A DNA stretch of 64,000 nt from Azospirillaceae bacterium (GTDB lineage: Bacteria > Pseudomonadota > Alphaproteobacteria > Azospirillales > Azospirillaceae), in assembly GCA_035645145.1 (NCBI GenBank), contig DASQNC010000074.1, forward strand, positions 43,723 to 107,722, read 5' to 3'. Position 1 is the first letter of the stretch. Each line of letters begins with the position of its first letter. Under the pieces are notes generated by a model. The model saw nothing but the letters and a program-made list of their open reading frames with translations, was not told the origin of the DNA and ran no database searches. The position numbers were made by a program, and so were the translations under genes. Positions 9,088 to 18,233 of the stretch are shown piece after piece.

Positions 9088-10031
9088 CCGGACCGGGCGT
9101 GCGCGAACCCGGCCCGGCCGGAGCGGACATGACGGGATCCGGCATGCGGGCGCCGGACGCGGCCGAAGCCGCCGCACCGGGCCGCGCCCGCCGCGGCCCG
9201 TTCCGCCTTGCCTTCGGACATCCCAGCCTGTGGCTCGGTGCCGCCATCACCGCGGCGGTCCTCGCGATGGCGCTGGCCAGTTTCTTCTGGACGCCGTTTC
9301 CGCCGGACCAGTTGCGCGTCATCCGCCGCTTCCGGCCGCCCGACGGAACCCATTGGCTGGGCACCGACCATTTCGGGCGGGACATCGCGTCGATGATCAT
9401 GGTGGGCGCGCGGAACTCGGTCGCCGTGGGTCTGGTGGCGGTCGGGATCGGTGTGGCCGGCGGCGTGCCGCTCGGCCTTGCGGCCGCGGTTCGGCGGGGT
9501 TGGGTCGACGACGCGCTGGGCCGCCTCACCGACCTGGTCTTCGCCTTTCCCGCGATCCTGTCGGCGGTGCTGATCACCGCCTATCTCGGCCCCGGGCCGG
9601 TCAACGCGATCCTGGCCATCGGCATTTTCAACGTGGCCGTCTTCGCACGCGTCACCCGGGGCGCCGCGATGCAGGTCCTGGGACGGGAATTCGTGCGCGC
9701 GGCCCTGGCGCTCGGCCGGGGGCCGGGCGGCACGCTTCGGGTGCACGTGCTGCCCAACATCGCCGGCGTCCTGATCGTCCAGGCCACCGTGTCGTTCGCC
9801 GTGGCGATCCTGGCCGAGGCCGCCCTGTCCTATCTGGGTCTGGGTGTGCAGCCCCCGAACCCGTCGTGGGGCCGCATGCTTTCGGATGCGCAGAACCATA
9901 TGTTCGACCGGCCCTATCTCGCCATTGTCCCCGGGGCCGCGATCGCCGTGGCGGTCATGGGGCTGAATCTGCTGGGGGATGGGCTGCGCGACGTGCTGGA
10001 CCCGCGTACGCGCGGACGGCCCATTGTATGA
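9084..10031 (+). CDS. ABC transporter permease, DppC-like
   Basis: A 315-residue permease partner of the DppB-like subunit. HWLGTDHFGRDIASMIMVGARNS is the DppC/OppC signature and the EAA loop is REFVRAALALGRGPGGTLRVHVLPN. The first ATG (9084) overlaps the stop codon of the upstream gene. The DNA around it is repeated imperfectly about 45 bases on (GCGGACATGAC..., second ATG at 9129), so the first 15 or so residues may be an accidental duplication and 9129 is a plausible alternative start. No ATP-binding subunit follows. Confidence 0.9.
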   Translation: MTGPGVREPGPAGADMTGSGMRAPDAAEAAAPGRARRGPFRLAFGHPSLWLGAAITAAVLAMALASFFWTPFPPDQLRVIRRFRPPDGTHWLGTDHFGRDIASMIMVGARNSVAVGLVAVGIGVAGGVPLGLAAAVRRGWVDDALGRLTDLVFAFPAILSAVLITAYLGPGPVNAILAIGIFNVAVFARVTRGAAMQVLGREFVRAALALGRGPGGTLRVHVLPNIAGVLIVQATVSFAVAILAEAALSYLGLGVQPPNPSWGRMLSDAQNHMFDRPYLAIVPGAAIAVAVMGLNLLGDGLRDVLDPRTRGRPIV

Positions 10032-10135
10032 CGGGCCGGCGTATGACCGGCGTTGGACCAACCTCCCTCGCAAGCCCCCCTGACCTGGTCCGGGATTTGC
10101 CCTAAGACTTGCCGCCGAATACTGGAGGACGCGAC

Positions 10136-10870
10136 ATGCCGGAACGGATGACAATGGTCCTGACGGGGGCCAGCCGCGGGATCGGGCATGCGACCGCCAT
10201 CCGCTTCCAGGCGGCCGGGTGGCACGTCATCACGGTGTCGAGCCACCCCTTCAATTCCAACTGCCCGTGGGAGGGCGGCGAGGAGAGCCATGTCCAGATC
10301 GACCTGGGCGATCTGGCCTCCATCGAAGCGGGCGTGGCCCGGTTGAAGGCCAAGCTGCCGGACGGGCGGTTGCATGCCTTGGTCAACAACGCCGGCATTT
10401 CGCCCAAGGGCGAAGGCGGATCACGGCTGGGAACGCTGAATACGCCGATCGACACCTGGTACCGGGTGCTGAACGTCAATTTCCTGGCGCCGGTGCTGCT
10501 CGCCCGCGGCTTGTTCGATGAGCTGCGCCAAGCCCAGGGCGCGATCATCAACGTCACATCCATCGCCGGCAGCCGTGTCCATCCGTTCGCGGGCGCGGCC
10601 TATGCGACATCCAAGGCCGCGCTGGCGTCCCTCACGCGGGAAATGGCGGCCGATTTCGGCCCCCACGGGGTCCGGGTGAACGCGATCGCCCCGGGCGAGA
10701 TCGACACGTCGATCCTGTCCCCCGGGACCGAGAAGCTCGTCGAGCAATTGCCACTGCGACGCCTGGGCAAGCCCGAGGAGGTGGCCGCGGTCATCTACTT
10801 CCTGTGCACGGCCGGAGCGGGCTATGTGAACGGGGCCGAAATCCACATCAACGGCGGCCAGCACGTTTGA
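10136..10870 (+). CDS. SDR family NAD(P)-dependent oxidoreductase
   Basis: A 244-residue classical short-chain dehydrogenase: nucleotide-binding TGASRGIG at residues 10-17, NNAG at 84-87, catalytic Tyr156 and Lys160 in AAYATSK with an upstream TSIAGS serine region, and the C-terminal VNGAEIHINGGQ block. The start at 10136 follows GGAGG; the frame opens nine codons earlier. The substrate is unknown. It lies 104 bases after the ABC permeases on the same strand and could be in their transcript. Its stop codon is directly followed by a copy of the intergenic repeat. Confidence 0.88.
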   Translation: MPERMTMVLTGASRGIGHATAIRFQAAGWHVITVSSHPFNSNCPWEGGEESHVQIDLGDLASIEAGVARLKAKLPDGRLHALVNNAGISPKGEGGSRLGTLNTPIDTWYRVLNVNFLAPVLLARGLFDELRQAQGAIINVTSIAGSRVHPFAGAAYATSKAALASLTREMAADFGPHGVRVNAIAPGEIDTSILSPGTEKLVEQLPLRRLGKPEEVAAVIYFLCTAGAGYVNGAEIHINGGQHV

Positions 10871-10990
10871 TACCGCCGCGCGCATGTCTCCATGCACTCG
10901 GCTTGGTCCTCAGGCGTCGGCGCTCCGCTCGGCTTGCGCGCCCTCTATTGGAAATGTGGGGGCGTGGGGCGCGGTCGCGCCCGCCGCCCC
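10868..10990. repeat. dispersed intergenic repeat, copy A
   Basis: The copy begins TGATACCGCC at the SDR stop codon. The hairpin arms GCCGCGCGCATG (10875-10886) and CATGCACTCGGC (10891-10902) enclose TCTC, which reads GAGA on the minus strand. It continues with GGCGCTCCGC and GGGGCGCGGTCGCGCCC blocks shared with the copies at 39174 and 45612. It fills the space between two convergent SDR genes. Confidence 0.75.
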
Positions 10991-11034
10991 GGGAAAGTCA
11001 ATACTTTCGCGGGGCGGCATGACGGACTACCCGG

Positions 11035-11796
11035 TTACTTCGGCGCCATGCGCAGGGCACCGTCCAGGCGGATGGTTTCGCCGTTCAGCATGACGTTCTC
11101 CACGATGTGGAGCGCCAGCCGCGCGTACTCGGACGGCTGCCCCAGGCGCGGCGGGAACGGGACGGACGCTGCCAGGCTCTTCTGGACCTCCTCGGGCAGG
11201 CCCCGCAGCAGCGGCGTCTCGATCAGGCCCGGTGCGATGGTGACCACCCGGATGCCGAAGCGCGCCAACTCGCGCGCGGCCGGCAGGGTCAGGCCCACGA
11301 TGCCGCCCTTGGAGGAGCTGTAGGCCATCTGCCCGATCTGGCCCTCGTAGGCGGCGACGGATGCGGTGTTGATGATGACGCCGCGTTCCTGGGTGTCCAA
11401 CGGGTCCAGCTTGGACATGTCCCAGGCCGTCAGGCGCATGATGTTGAACGTGCCGACGAGGTTCACATCGACGATCTTCCGGTACTGCGCCAGATCGGCC
11501 GGACCTTCGCGGGTCAGAACCCGGGTCGGTGTGGCCAATCCGGCGCAGTTCACCAGCACGCGGGCCGGACCATGGGCCTCGCGCGCCTTGGCGACCGCCG
11601 CCTCGCCCGATGCCGCGTCGGACACGTCGCATTGGACCGCGAGGCCGCCGATCTCGCGGGCGACGGCCTCGGCTCCGGCCAGATTGACGTCGAAAATCGC
11701 GACCTTGGCACCCGCGGCCGCGAAGGAACGCGCGACCTGTGCACCGATGCCCGATCCGCCGCCGGTGACGATGGCGGCCTGTTCCCTGATGTCCAT
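11035..11796 (-). CDS. 3-hydroxyacyl-CoA dehydrogenase type II (HSD10-like SDR)
   Basis: A 253-residue SDR with TGGGSGIG at residues 11-18, the NCAG block, and catalytic Tyr159/Lys163 in MAYSSSKGG. The insertion with MSKLDPLDTQERGVIINTASVAAYEGQ and the end GETIRLDGALRMAPK are typical of bacterial relatives of human HSD10 (3-hydroxy-2-methylbutyryl-CoA dehydrogenase), active in beta-oxidation or branched-chain amino acid breakdown. No other acyl-CoA genes are adjacent, so the substrate is inferred from family. Transcribed toward copy A of the repeat. Confidence 0.85.
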   Translation of the reverse strand: MDIREQAAIVTGGGSGIGAQVARSFAAAGAKVAIFDVNLAGAEAVAREIGGLAVQCDVSDAASGEAAVAKAREAHGPARVLVNCAGLATPTRVLTREGPADLAQYRKIVDVNLVGTFNIMRLTAWDMSKLDPLDTQERGVIINTASVAAYEGQIGQMAYSSSKGGIVGLTLPAARELARFGIRVVTIAPGLIETPLLRGLPEEVQKSLAASVPFPPRLGQPSEYARLALHIVENVMLNGETIRLDGALRMAPK

Positions 11797-11871
11797 GGCG
11801 TCCTCCCTTTTTTTGATGCCCCGTCCTTAGCAGATGCGCCCGCCCTGGTTAAGGCCGCCGGGCGGCGGACC

Positions 11872-11902
11872 GCGGATGGACAGTTGGGCGGATGGACAGT
11901 TG
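11872..11902. repeat. tandem 15-bp duplication upstream of the YkvA gene
   Basis: GCGGATGGACAGTTG occurs twice with a 16-bp period (11872-11886 and 11888-11902). The second copy contains an in-frame ATG upstream of the likely YkvA start. Confidence 0.6.
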
Positions 11903-11927
11903 CGGGGTGCCGAACCATATCCATGGC

Positions 11928-12338
11928 ATGGACACGGAACCCGACAATCCGACCCCCCTGCCCGTCCCGGCCGATCCCCTCCGAAACGAGGAGACCGTCC
12001 GCCGCGGGTTCTGGAGCAAGCTACGGGCCAATCTGGGCCGGGTGCCCTTCGCCGAGGATCTGGTTGCGTCGTACTATGCGGCCACCGACCCGGCGACCCC
12101 CGCGCGGTCCAAGGCGGTGTTGCTGGGGGCGCTGGCCTACTTCGTGATGCCGCTCGACGCGATGCCCGACTTCATCGCGCTCCTCGGCTTCACCGACGAT
12201 GCGGCGGTGCTGGCACTGGCGATCCAGACGGTCCGCGCCAATCTTCGCCCCGACCATTACGAAAAGGCCCGTGCCGCCTTGAAGGATGGGGGCGCCGACG
12301 CGCCCGACGGCGACCACCACGGCCGGGAAGCCGCCTAA
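11928..12338 (+). CDS. YkvA family (DUF1232) protein
   Basis: A 136-residue protein with the DUF1232 core KAVLLGALAYFVMPLDAMPDFI followed by GFTDDAAVLALAIQTVR, which is diagnostic for YkvA proteins; function is unestablished. The core has one or two membrane-associated hydrophobic segments. The ATG at 11928 is chosen as closest to the conserved region; an in-frame ATG at 11892 would add 12 residues that begin inside the 16-bp duplication. It is convergent with the EamA transporter gene, and the ends overlap by four bases (12335-12338). Confidence 0.85.
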   Translation: MDTEPDNPTPLPVPADPLRNEETVRRGFWSKLRANLGRVPFAEDLVASYYAATDPATPARSKAVLLGALAYFVMPLDAMPDFIALLGFTDDAAVLALAIQTVRANLRPDHYEKARAALKDGGADAPDGDHHGREAA

Positions 12339-13264
12339 GGCCGCACCGCCCCGCCCGGCCGGGAACCGGGCGGAGGCGCCAGACGGGCCTCGCGCCGGGC
12401 GATGTACACGGCGCTGCCGATCACCACGGCCGCACCGGCAAAGGTCCAGGCGCTGGGCATTTCCGCGAAGACGAAGGCGCCCAACGCGGTCGCGAACACC
12501 AGCCGCGTGTAGTCGAAGGGCGACACGGCCGTGGCCTCGCCGACCTGGAACGCGTGGATGACGCACCCCTGGGACAGCACACCCGTGGCCCCGACCAGAA
12601 CGGCGACCAGCCACTCAAAGCGCGTCGGCCACTGCCACACCAGAACGGCCGGGACGAGCATCGCCAGCGTGGCCGCGACGGAGAAGAGGGTCAGCAGCGT
12701 CAGCGGCCTCTCCGCCGTTGGCATGGTCTTCACCTGCACCTGCGACACGGCGACGAACGCCGCATTGGCGAGGGCGGACAGCAGGGCGAGGTCCGGCACC
12801 AGCGTGGCCGGCCGCACCATGATGACGATGCCGGCAAAGCCGACCAGGGTGGCCGACCAGCGGCGCCACCGCACCGTTTCGCCGAGGACAAGCACCCCCA
12901 GGACGATCATGAACATGGGCGCAACGAAACTGATCGAGGTCGCCGTCGCCAAGGGCAGGTGCGTCAGGGCGTGGAAATTGGTGACCATCGCGGCGATGCC
13001 GGTCAGGATCCGCACCATGTGGCGCCCGGGATAGGGTGTGCGCATCACCCGCGGGCCGCCGGCCACCCAGATCATCGGCAGCAGCGTGGCGAACCCGAAG
13101 AGGTTGCGGAAGAAGGCGATCTGGAAGCTGTCGAAGCGCTGGCCCAGGACCTTGACCAACGCCCCCATGATCGAGAAGCCGAAGGCGGCCAGCATCATCC
13201 AGACCGCCCCCTGGACGTTGGGGGGCAGGCCGGTCAGGCGGGCACGGCGCGGGTCGGCGGTCAC
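12335..13264 (-). CDS. EamA-family (DMT) transporter, second of a pair
   Basis: A 309-residue drug/metabolite transporter with ten predicted membrane segments in two EamA repeats. The end of repeat 1 reads SATLVGFAGIVIMVRP and repeat 2 ends with VVIGSAVYIARRE. The start is inferred to be a GTG at 13264 that overlaps the TGA of the upstream paralogue by four bases (GTGA), implying translational coupling. The frame stays open through the upstream gene, which is a shadow and not a fusion. The two transporters are clearly related (FAGxxIIxxPG, PFDYxxL), pointing to a tandem duplication. Substrate unknown. Confidence 0.85.
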   Translation of the reverse strand: MTADPRRARLTGLPPNVQGAVWMMLAAFGFSIMGALVKVLGQRFDSFQIAFFRNLFGFATLLPMIWVAGGPRVMRTPYPGRHMVRILTGIAAMVTNFHALTHLPLATATSISFVAPMFMIVLGVLVLGETVRWRRWSATLVGFAGIVIMVRPATLVPDLALLSALANAAFVAVSQVQVKTMPTAERPLTLLTLFSVAATLAMLVPAVLVWQWPTRFEWLVAVLVGATGVLSQGCVIHAFQVGEATAVSPFDYTRLVFATALGAFVFAEMPSAWTFAGAAVVIGSAVYIARREARLAPPPGSRPGGAVRP

Positions 13265-14214
13265 AGGTGCGGCTTGGCCTTGGTCGTCGCTCCCGCGGCG
13301 CCGGCGACGGGGCGTCCACGCCGGGCAATGGCCGTCTCGCGCCGCGCGATGTAGATGGCCGATCCCGCGATGATCGCGGAGCCGATCCAGAACCAATGGT
13401 CGAGAAGCTCGCCGTACAGCGCCCATCCGCACAGGGCGACCAGCGGCAGCTTCACATAGTCGAACGGCATCAGCGCCGACGCCTCGGCCATGTGGTACGC
13501 GCGCACGATGCAAAGGTGGCCGATGGTTCCAAGAACCCCCATCGCAAGGACCCATCCCCATGCCTCGACCGACGGCCACGTCCACACGAACAAGGCCGGG
13601 ACCAGCGAAATGGGGGTCATGTAGATGGCCAGGAACGCGACCATGGCGCTCGTGGATTCGGTCTTCGCCAGCGCCTTCACCTGAATGGCGGACATGGCGC
13701 CGGCAAAGGCGGAGACCAGGACGGCGATTTCGGGCAGCCCGACCGGACGGGCCCCCGGCTGGATGATGATCAGAACACCCGCGAAGCCCAGCAGCGTGGC
13801 GCTCCACCGGCGTGCGCGCACATCCTCGCGCAGGACCATGGCCGCCAGCAGGGTGGCGAACAACGGCTGGGTGAAGCCCAGTGCCTGCGCGGTGCCCAAC
13901 GGCATCCCGGTCAGACCGTAGAACCATGTGAACATGGCGACCGCACCGGTGAGCGCACGGGTCGTGTAGAGCCGGAGCTTGGTGGTGCGCAGCCCGGCCG
14001 TCCCATGCCGCACGATCCACGGCAACATGCAAAGCAGCGCCACGCCGTTGCGCCAGAACACCGCCACCATCGGGTGCATGTGGCGGGTGGACTCGCGGAT
14101 GGTCACGGTCATGAGAGCAAAGACCACCGTCGCCGCGAGCGCCCAGAGCACACCCTGAACGAAGGACGGCAATGCCGCAGGAGAGGTGTCGTGCGCCGGG
14201 GCGGGAGCTGTCAT
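13261..14214 (-). CDS. EamA-family (DMT) transporter, first of a pair
   Basis: A 317-residue polytopic inner-membrane protein with two EamA repeats: HPMVAVFWRNGVALLCMLPW and SATLLGFAGVLIIIQPGA in repeat 1, and MAEASALMPFDYVKLPLVALCGW in repeat 2. Members export metabolites or take up amino acids and purines; the substrate is not predictable. It starts at ATG 14214 and its stop overlaps the start of the second transporter. It lies 117 bases downstream of the DivL-like kinase on the same strand. Confidence 0.87.
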   Translation of the reverse strand: MTAPAPAHDTSPAALPSFVQGVLWALAATVVFALMTVTIRESTRHMHPMVAVFWRNGVALLCMLPWIVRHGTAGLRTTKLRLYTTRALTGAVAMFTWFYGLTGMPLGTAQALGFTQPLFATLLAAMVLREDVRARRWSATLLGFAGVLIIIQPGARPVGLPEIAVLVSAFAGAMSAIQVKALAKTESTSAMVAFLAIYMTPISLVPALFVWTWPSVEAWGWVLAMGVLGTIGHLCIVRAYHMAEASALMPFDYVKLPLVALCGWALYGELLDHWFWIGSAIIAGSAIYIARRETAIARRGRPVAGAAGATTKAKPHL

Positions 14215-14331
14215 GGGGGCGTCGGACGGAAGGATGGACCAACTCTAACGCCATCCCGCGCCCGGCGCATGGGTGCAAATGCACGATCCGCCCGCGACCG
14301 GCACAGGGCAGCCCCGCACCTGCCGGGATCG

Positions 14332-16671
14332 TCAGGCGTCGCGGGAGGCGACGGGCAGGATGCAATCCACCCGGGTGCCCTGGCTGGGCTGGCTGTTCAA
14401 ACGCACCCGCCCGCCATGCATCTCGACGAAGTTCTTTGCGAGTGTCAGGCCCAATCCCACACCGGTCTGGCGTTGGCTGGTGCTGGCCCGCTCGAAACGC
14501 CCGAACACCCGTTCGTGGTCCCTGGCCGCGATGCCGACGCCGGTGTCGGACACGGACAGAACCAGCTCATCGCCATCCCTGGTGGCGGACAGGACGATCC
14601 GGCCGCCGGCGGGGGTGAACTTGACCGAGTTGGAAACGAGGTTGAACAACGCCTGCTTGATCCGCTTGTCGTCGATTTCGGCCGTCCCGATGTCGGCCGG
14701 CACATCGAGCGAGATGGACAGCCGCTCCTTCTCCGCCCAACTGCGGGTCAGGTCCACGACGCTTGCCAGGAGTGCGCGCACATCCGTGGGCACGCGCTCC
14801 AGCTTCATGAAGCCGGCCTCGATGGTGGCCAGGTCGAGAATGTCGTCGACCAGCAGCAGCAGGTGCTTGCCGCTGTCCAGCATCGCCGAGACGTATTCCG
14901 CCTGCTTTTCGTTCAAGTGGCCGAAGTACCTGTTCTGCAGCAATTCCGCGAAGCCCATGATGGCGTTCAAGGGGGTGCGCAGCTGGTAGGAGACGTTGGC
15001 GATGAACTCCGACTTCAGCCGGTCGGCCAATGCCAGCGCGCGGTTGGACTCGCGCAGGGCCTGCTCCACCCGAACGGTGTCGCTGATGTCCAGGAAGCTG
15101 GCGATGACGGCGCCATCGGGCAGCGGAACGGTCGTGTACTGGACGATGCTGCCGTCCTTCCGTTCGACGCGGCCGCTGGCCTGGTCCCGGCCGAAGGCCA
15201 TCGCCGCGATGTCACGGGCGAAGGCCGCCCAGCCCGCGTTGTCGGCAAAGAACCCGCGCAGCTTTTGCACCACCTCGGACAGGTGGGGCTGGCCGGCCAT
15301 ATCCGTTTCGCCGAGTGCCCATATGCTCCGGAAGGCGGGATTGGACAGGCGCAGGCGCCCATCGCCACCGAACACGGCGATGCCTTCCGAAAGGTTGTCC
15401 AGTGTCTCGCGCTGGACGGCCATGAGGGTGTTGTAGCTCGACTCAAGCTGCAGCCGGTCGGTCACATCCTCCATGATGAACATAAGCCCGCCGAAGGGAT
15501 GCGGGACCACGAGCTGGCGCTGCGTGGTGTCGTCCGGCAGGTGCAGCAGATCCTCCCGCGGCTCGATCAAGGATGTGAAGAGGGACAGCATCTCCCTCTT
15601 GTAGCGCGGGAAATTCGCCGCCTCGGGCAAGCGTCGGCGATTGCGCAATTCCTCCAGCACGTCGCCGAAATTGGGCTCGGTGGACAGCCAGCCCTCGTCC
15701 AAACCGGACAGGCGCACATAGGCCTGGTTGAAAAAGCGCAGCCGGGTGTCGGGCCCGTAGATGACGATCGCCGATCCCAGCCGCTCAAGAACCTGGGCAT
15801 GGCCGGTGATGTGCCGCCCCAGTTCAGCCTGCAGCCCCTCGTGGTCGGTCAGGTCCAGGGCGTGGCCCGCCAAGGCGGCGGCCCCGGCCCCGGCGACCGG
15901 CACCTCGAACGCCTCGATCAGGCGCCGTTCGCCGGCGATGACCACATGGCTCCGACGGGAGCGCGGCGTTGCTTCGGCCAGGGCTTCGAGGGCCAATGCC
16001 CGGCCGAAGCGCGGGTCGAGTTCAACCTGGCTGTCCACGACCCCTTCGGGGTGATCGGCATCCACGGCCTCCGTATAGGCGGCGTTGACCCAGATCAGGC
16101 ATCCCTGGAGGTCCCGCAACCAGACGGGATAAGGCAGTTCGTCCAGCGCCGCACGCAGCGCCGGCGCATCCAGGCCGGCCGGGCCGGCCCGTGGGACCAG
16201 CCACAGGATTGCGCCATCGGGATCGGGGGAAAGGTTCGCCTGAAAGGACCGGCCATCCCGGGTTCGGACGACGAAGGCACGGGGCACGCCCGTGGCCAAA
16301 GCCGCGTCGAGCGCGAAAGCCGTGTCGTCCAGGGTGGACGACAACGCATCCCTGTCGCGCGGTGCGGCCCCGACCAGCTCGTCGAAGCCCGGTCCAGGCT
16401 GGATGGTGCGATCGTGGCCGATCAGGCACCAGGCGCCAGGCGCGGCCTCCATGGCGCGCTGCTGCAGGGACCGGCCGTTGGCATTGCCCGCTGCCCCCTG
16501 GGACCGGCGCCCGACACGCCAAAGCATGCCGGCCCAAACCAAAAAACCGAACAAGGCATCCGCATCCGCACCCGCGCCGGCCCAGGTGCCTGCAAAGGCC
16601 GGTTCGGCCAATAGCAGGACAGGCACAGAGATCGCCAAGCGTTTGGCGAACCGACGATGAGCGAGATGCAT
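14332..16671 (-). CDS. divL: DivL-like PAS sensor kinase with Tyr in the H-box
   Basis: A 779-residue protein. An N-terminal hydrophobic anchor (residues about 12-55) is followed by PAS-like regions near 178-275, 290-405 and 418-530, a HisKA dimerisation region at 553-620 and a HATPase domain with NLVSNSVKFTPAGG (N-box) and DTGVGIA...GVGLGLTLA (G-boxes). The phospho-acceptor box reads NVSYQLRTPLN: Tyr562 (codon 14986-14988) replaces the usual His. This replacement, the length and the position next to ahcY match DivL, which in Caulobacter controls the CckA-CtrA cell-cycle pathway. Start ATG 16671; a TTG at 16707 also opens the frame. Confidence 0.82.
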   Translation of the reverse strand: MHLAHRRFAKRLAISVPVLLLAEPAFAGTWAGAGADADALFGFLVWAGMLWRVGRRSQGAAGNANGRSLQQRAMEAAPGAWCLIGHDRTIQPGPGFDELVGAAPRDRDALSSTLDDTAFALDAALATGVPRAFVVRTRDGRSFQANLSPDPDGAILWLVPRAGPAGLDAPALRAALDELPYPVWLRDLQGCLIWVNAAYTEAVDADHPEGVVDSQVELDPRFGRALALEALAEATPRSRRSHVVIAGERRLIEAFEVPVAGAGAAALAGHALDLTDHEGLQAELGRHITGHAQVLERLGSAIVIYGPDTRLRFFNQAYVRLSGLDEGWLSTEPNFGDVLEELRNRRRLPEAANFPRYKREMLSLFTSLIEPREDLLHLPDDTTQRQLVVPHPFGGLMFIMEDVTDRLQLESSYNTLMAVQRETLDNLSEGIAVFGGDGRLRLSNPAFRSIWALGETDMAGQPHLSEVVQKLRGFFADNAGWAAFARDIAAMAFGRDQASGRVERKDGSIVQYTTVPLPDGAVIASFLDISDTVRVEQALRESNRALALADRLKSEFIANVSYQLRTPLNAIMGFAELLQNRYFGHLNEKQAEYVSAMLDSGKHLLLLVDDILDLATIEAGFMKLERVPTDVRALLASVVDLTRSWAEKERLSISLDVPADIGTAEIDDKRIKQALFNLVSNSVKFTPAGGRIVLSATRDGDELVLSVSDTGVGIAARDHERVFGRFERASTSQRQTGVGLGLTLAKNFVEMHGGRVRLNSQPSQGTRVDCILPVASRDA

Positions 16672-16707
16672 CGGAAGGAAACTAACTGCCGAGACTCCAA
16701 ATGACAA

Positions 16708-16734
16708 GCGGGCGGCCCCGCTGGGACCGCCCGC
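16708..16734 (-). terminator. GC-rich hairpin between ahcY and divL
   Basis: GCGGGCGG and CCGCCCGC (8-bp perfect stem, 11-base loop) lie after the ahcY stop and before the kinase start. On the minus strand the hairpin is followed by TTGTCATTT, a weak T-rich tail. It is a probable terminator or attenuator separating ahcY from divL. Confidence 0.6.
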
Positions 16735-16756
16735 CTCGGCTTCGAAACGCGTTGAA

Positions 16757-18058
<1,302 letters not shown>

Positions 18059-18149
18059 CGGTCGCTCCTGCGCGTGAACGGGCCGGGCGCGCCCGCACGA
18101 GGCGCCCGTTGGCCCCAGGATTTAACCGCGCGCCGCCTTCCGGGCAAGC

Positions 18150-18165
18150 ATAAAGATATCTTTAT
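18150..18165. promoter_or_regulatory. perfect 16-bp palindrome upstream of ahcY
   Basis: ATAAAGATATCTTTAT is exactly self-complementary and AT-rich inside a GC-rich gap. ArsR-family SahR-type regulators are known to control ahcY through palindromic sites in proteobacteria. Assigning this site to such a regulator is inference. Confidence 0.55.
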
Positions 18166-18205
18166 ATATGCGTGCCAGGGGTGCCCCTTCGGAGCCCTGC
18201 GCATG

Positions 18206-18229
18206 GCGGGCCGGCGCGCGCCGGCCCGC
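18206..18229 (-). terminator. hairpin after the prpF-like gene
   Basis: GCGGGCCGGCGC is directly followed by its reverse complement (24-base perfect palindrome), starting four bases after the stop codon of the PrpF-like gene. There is no T-run, so it may be a weak terminator or a 3'-end stabiliser. Confidence 0.5.
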
Positions 18230-18233
18230 GTCC

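Noticed and set aside
12335..14365. An apparent 676-residue fused transporter
   Set aside because: The N-terminal part is an out-of-frame reading of the upstream EamA gene; the two genes are separate and overlap by four bases.
13267..16614. A 1115-codon open frame on the plus strand
   Set aside because: It is antisense to the DivL-like kinase and the EamA gene; its composition is the His/Gln/Arg/Gly-rich pattern of GC-rich shadow frames.
18059..18126. An SAH riboswitch in the ahcY leader
   Set aside because: The leader can fold, but I could not match it to the known SAH riboswitch core; the upstream palindrome is the better-supported signal.
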